Shown here: positions 61,731 through 64,000 of the stretch, one piece after another
How positions within the stretch are numbered: the stretch's first letter is position 1
Layout: every line of letters begins with the position of its first letter
Assembly (NCBI RefSeq): GCF_900142285.1
Contig: NZ_FRAJ01000013.1
Span: forward strand, 25,841-89,840
Direction of reading: 5' to 3'
Source: Caminicella sporogenes DSM 14501
GTDB taxonomy: Bacteria > Bacillota > Clostridia > Peptostreptococcales > Caminicellaceae
DNA: 64,000 bases
Made by a program: the position numbers and the translations under genes
Notes under the pieces: model-generated
The model's input: only the letters and a program-made list of their open reading frames with translations
Databases searched by the model: none
What the model was told of the DNA's origin: nothing

Positions 61731-63793
61731 TTACTATAAAGCTTTATTATTTTTATAATAACTTCAACTGCTTTTTTCATTGATTTTATAGGTATATACT
61801 CAAATTTCCCGTGGAAATTATGTCCACCAGTAAAAATATTTGGACAAGGAAGTCCCATATAAGAAAGCCTTGCTCCATCAGTTCCTCCTCTTATTGGTTT
61901 TATTATAGGAGTAACACCTACTTCCTTCATAGCCTTTTCGGCTATTTCCACAATATGAATAACAGGCTTAATTTTTTCTTTCATGTTATAGTATTGGTCT
62001 TTCATTTCAACTTCAATAACTTTTTCGCCTATATCATCATTTAAATACTCTGCAACTTTCATTAACTTCCTTTTCTTTTCTTCAAATTTATCTCTATCGT
62101 GGTCTCTGATTATATAATATAATGTAGTTTCTTCCACATTACCATTTATATCATTCAAATGATAAAATCCCTCATAACCTTCTGTATGAGCAGGTATTTC
62201 ATTTGCAGGCAACATAGAATTAAATTTCATTGCAATTAATATTGAATTAATCATTTTATTTTTTGCTGAACCGGGATGAACATTTCTTCCTTTAATTTTT
62301 ACTTTAGCATAAGCTGCATTAAAGTTCTCATACTCTAATTCTCCAACCTCTCCGCCATCAATTGTATATGCAAAATCTGCTCCAAATTTTTCTACATCAA
62401 ACTTATCTGCTCCCCTGCCTATTTCTTCATCTGGTGTAAAAGCTACTTTAACTGTACCATGTTCAATCTCAGGATTATTTACTAAATATTCAATAGCTGT
62501 AATTATTTCTGCTATACCTGCTTTATCATCAGCTCCAAGCAAAGTAGTTCCATCAGTTGTAATCAAATCCTCACCTATATATTTTTTAAGTTCTGGAAAA
62601 TCTTTTGGTGATAAAACAATATTTTTTTCGCTGTTTAATACTAAATCACTTCCATCATAATTTTTAATTATTTGAGGATTTACATTTTTTGCTGTCATAT
62701 CTGGACTTGTATCCATATGAGCAATAAACCCTATAGTTGGAATATCTCTGTCCGTATTTGCTGGTAATGTTGCCATAACATACCCATTGGAATCAACACT
62801 TGCATCTTTTAATCCTATCTCCTTTAATTCTTCAACTAAAACCCTTGCAAAATCAAGCTGACTATTTGTACTCGGATAAGTTTGCGATTCTGAATTAGAT
62901 GTTGTTTCCATTTTAACATACTTTAAAAACCTATCGATTAATTTCCCCATTTTAAACATTTCCTTTCTTTTTTGATTTACATAATCTTCTCTGTCTTTTA
63001 TATATATTTTACTCAAAGTTAAAATAATATTATTTTCAGATGAATCAAACTTGACATTATTTATAGTTTTCACAGGCAGTACATCAATAGAAGTTCCCGT
63101 TATAAAAACACCATCATACTCAGCTATTTCATTTACCGAAATATCTTTTTCTACAACTTCTATATTATTTCTCTTACATAAATCAAGTATTTTTTTTCGT
63201 GTAACTCCAAGTAATACTTTTGAAGCTGGAGGTGTATATATCTTTTCATCTTTTACAAAAAATAAATTAGAACGACTGCCTTCTGTTATATCACCATTTT
63301 TATTTACTAATAAAGCCTCAAAAGCCTTTTCCTTCTGTAATTTTTCACTTATTAAATTTCTTAAATTTTTATTAAAAATTTTAGCATTCGGTTTTTGTCT
63401 TTCCGTTTTATATAATACTGTATGTATACCTTCTTTATAAAAAGATTTAGGTGGATAAAAACTCTTTATAAAATATACATATATCTCATCGAAATCGTTT
63501 TCAGAACCAATGCATAATATCTTTATATTATTATTATACTCTTTATTGCTATCAATTAATTTATGTATATATGAAATTATTTCCTCATCACTTACACTTA
63601 ATTTCTTATTTAAAAGATGTGCTGATTTTCTAAGTCTTTCAATATGTTCTTCTAAATATAATGGAATACCTTCTATAATTCTTATAACTTCATATATAGA
63701 TGAATTTTTAATTGATTTTGCCGGATTAACCTCACTTGTAGAATAAACTTCTCCATTATATACCAAAAAATTAAAAATAGCTTCTTTATCCAT
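61727..63793 (-). CDS. Fusion: class IV PLP aminotransferase/lyase plus tripeptidase PepT
   Basis: 688 residues in one uninterrupted frame. Residues about 1-280 are a BCAT/aminodeoxychorismate-lyase-type PLP protein (Lys138 in [20 protein letters not shown] at about 169-179, [12 protein letters not shown]). Residues about 284-688 are a complete M20B tripeptidase: [37 protein letters not shown] and [12 protein letters not shown] hold the metal and catalytic residues. Just before the second part ([13 protein letters not shown]) lies AGAAAGGAAATGTTTAAA then ATG, a usable internal start, so free PepT may also be made. ATG behind GGGGTG. Known homologues are normally separate genes. Confidence 0.9.
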   Translation of the reverse strand: MDKEAIFNFLVYNGEVYSTSEVNPAKSIKNSSIYEVIRIIEGIPLYLEEHIERLRKSAHLLNKKLSVSDEEIISYIHKLIDSNKEYNNNIKILCIGSENDFDEIYVYFIKSFYPPKSFYKEGIHTVLYKTERQKPNAKIFNKNLRNLISEKLQKEKAFEALLVNKNGDITEGSRSNLFFVKDEKIYTPPASKVLLGVTRKKILDLCKRNNIEVVEKDISVNEIAEYDGVFITGTSIDVLPVKTINNVKFDSSENNIILTLSKIYIKDREDYVNQKRKEMFKMGKLIDRFLKYVKMETTSNSESQTYPSTNSQLDFARVLVEELKEIGLKDASVDSNGYVMATLPANTDRDIPTIGFIAHMDTSPDMTAKNVNPQIIKNYDGSDLVLNSEKNIVLSPKDFPELKKYIGEDLITTDGTTLLGADDKAGIAEIITAIEYLVNNPEIEHGTVKVAFTPDEEIGRGADKFDVEKFGADFAYTIDGGEVGELEYENFNAAYAKVKIKGRNVHPGSAKNKMINSILIAMKFNSMLPANEIPAHTEGYEGFYHLNDINGNVEETTLYYIIRDHDRDKFEEKKRKLMKVAEYLNDDIGEKVIEVEMKDQYYNMKEKIKPVIHIVEIAEKAMKEVGVTPIIKPIRGGTDGARLSYMGLPCPNIFTGGHNFHGKFEYIPIKSMKKAVEVIIKIIKLYSK

Positions 63794-63802
63794 ACATTCA
63801 CC

Positions 63803-63969
63803 CCGTTGACTTATATCTATAAAAACCTTATAGAAAGCAACGCATACCTATAAATCTTTATAGATTTATAAATCTTATCCGATACTTCTATTATGAGGCT
63901 ATAAGCCTGCATAACTCGAAGTCGCTTTCTACTTTTATGGGATTGCACAGCTTTAAATTAAGCCAACGG
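63803..63969 (-). ncRNA. Structured leader RNA before aminotransferase-PepT gene (candidate cis-regulator)
   Basis: On the minus strand CCGTTGGCTTA (63959-63969) can pair over 11 bp with TAAGTCAACGG (63803-63813). An inner stem TAGAAAGC/GCTTTCTA (63924-63931 with 63831-63838) and a hairpin GGCTTATAGCC (63897-63907) lie inside. The closing 3' strand runs into the GGGGTG ribosome site of the gene, so folding could control translation. It does not match a riboswitch I know. It could also be a mobile ribozyme-like element. Confidence 0.5.
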
Positions 63970-64000
63970 TTTTCACCTCCTACTTTGTATTTCTGCTGTG
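63970..64000 (-). other. Window edge with orphan ribosome-site sequence
   Basis: AGTAGGAGGTGAAAA on the minus strand lies directly before the structured RNA. It opens only two- to eight-codon frames, so it may be the end of an upstream gene or part of the leader. Cut by the window. Confidence 0.3.

Noticed and set aside
63803..63969. Identification as a known riboswitch, T-box, group I intron or tmRNA
   Set aside because: None of the conserved cores (T-box GGTGGnACCGCG, intron P7 elements, tmRNA ends, cobalamin, lysine or c-di-GMP motifs) was found; left as an unassigned structure.

Overview
The window is AT-rich DNA from a spore-forming, anaerobic Gram-positive bacterium of the Clostridia. 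The evidence is strong Shine-Dalgarno sites (AGGAGG type) with frequent TTG and GTG starts, and a spore gene set: two small acid-soluble spore proteins, SleB, YpeB, a YtxC-like protein and polysaccharide deacetylases. Two T-box leaders, sigma-A promoters of TTGACA-17-TATAAT type and a type I-B-like CRISPR repeat point the same way. I cannot name the genus from the sequence alone.

Layout. 1-4.3 kb: a sugar/nucleoside-type ABC importer (lipoprotein, double ATPase, two permeases, the last cut by the window edge). 4.8-11.1 kb: a solitary short FtsH, T-box-controlled thrS, a DUF445 protein, YtxC and a GME-fold-like protein. 11.2-16.5 kb is accessory: a MITE-like inverted repeat, an apparent peptide-modification locus (MFS exporter, PqqD-like/radical SAM/SPASM enzyme, and a 30-residue Cys/Trp peptide whose reading frame is broken at A AAA AAA), then a decayed IS21 element carrying a 49-bp perfect palindrome. 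16.5-17.0 kb: five tRNA genes (Val-Asp-Phe-Gly-Cys order of transcription). 17.2-22.3 kb: Hsp33, cold-shock protein, methyltransferase, SASP, CPBP protease, M20 deacylase. 22.4-26.2 kb: asd-dapA-dapB-dapH for lysine/diaminopimelate, divergent from the M20 gene that probably supplies the deacetylation step.

26.2-32.9 kb: hpt; a cysteine-desulfidase-family gene behind a textbook sigma-54 promoter and three palindromic activator sites, adjacent to its likely sigma-54 activator with a Cys-rich sensor; a PfkB sugar kinase; the CCA enzyme. 33.0-33.6 kb: a short CRISPR array with its own promoter, terminator and a hairpin upstream, but no cas genes here. 33.7-41.8 kb: a two-OB-fold SSB, a degenerate Mur-ligase-like protein, two polysaccharide deacetylases, a ferredoxin-like protein, a second SASP, DUF4364, a beta-propeller and FolC. 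41.8-53.6 kb: T-box-controlled valS, pgsA, small proteins, speE, DUF421, an orphan NMT1-type binding lipoprotein, and an operon of a 2-hydroxyacyl-CoA-dehydratase-like pair followed by queD-queE-queC.

53.7-64 kb: sdaAB/sdaAA serine dehydratase, sleB-ypeB germination operon, an IS256-type transposase remnant, a peptidoglycan-binding protein, TcdA, a small helical protein paralogous to one at 46 kb, and an unusual in-frame fusion of a class IV aminotransferase to tripeptidase PepT. That fusion is preceded by a folded leader whose closing stem reaches its ribosome site. The most novel-looking items are the radical-SAM peptide locus with its frameshifted precursor, the sigma-54/cysteine desulfidase circuit, the aminotransferase-PepT fusion with its leader RNA, and the dehydratase-like pair joined to queuosine genes.
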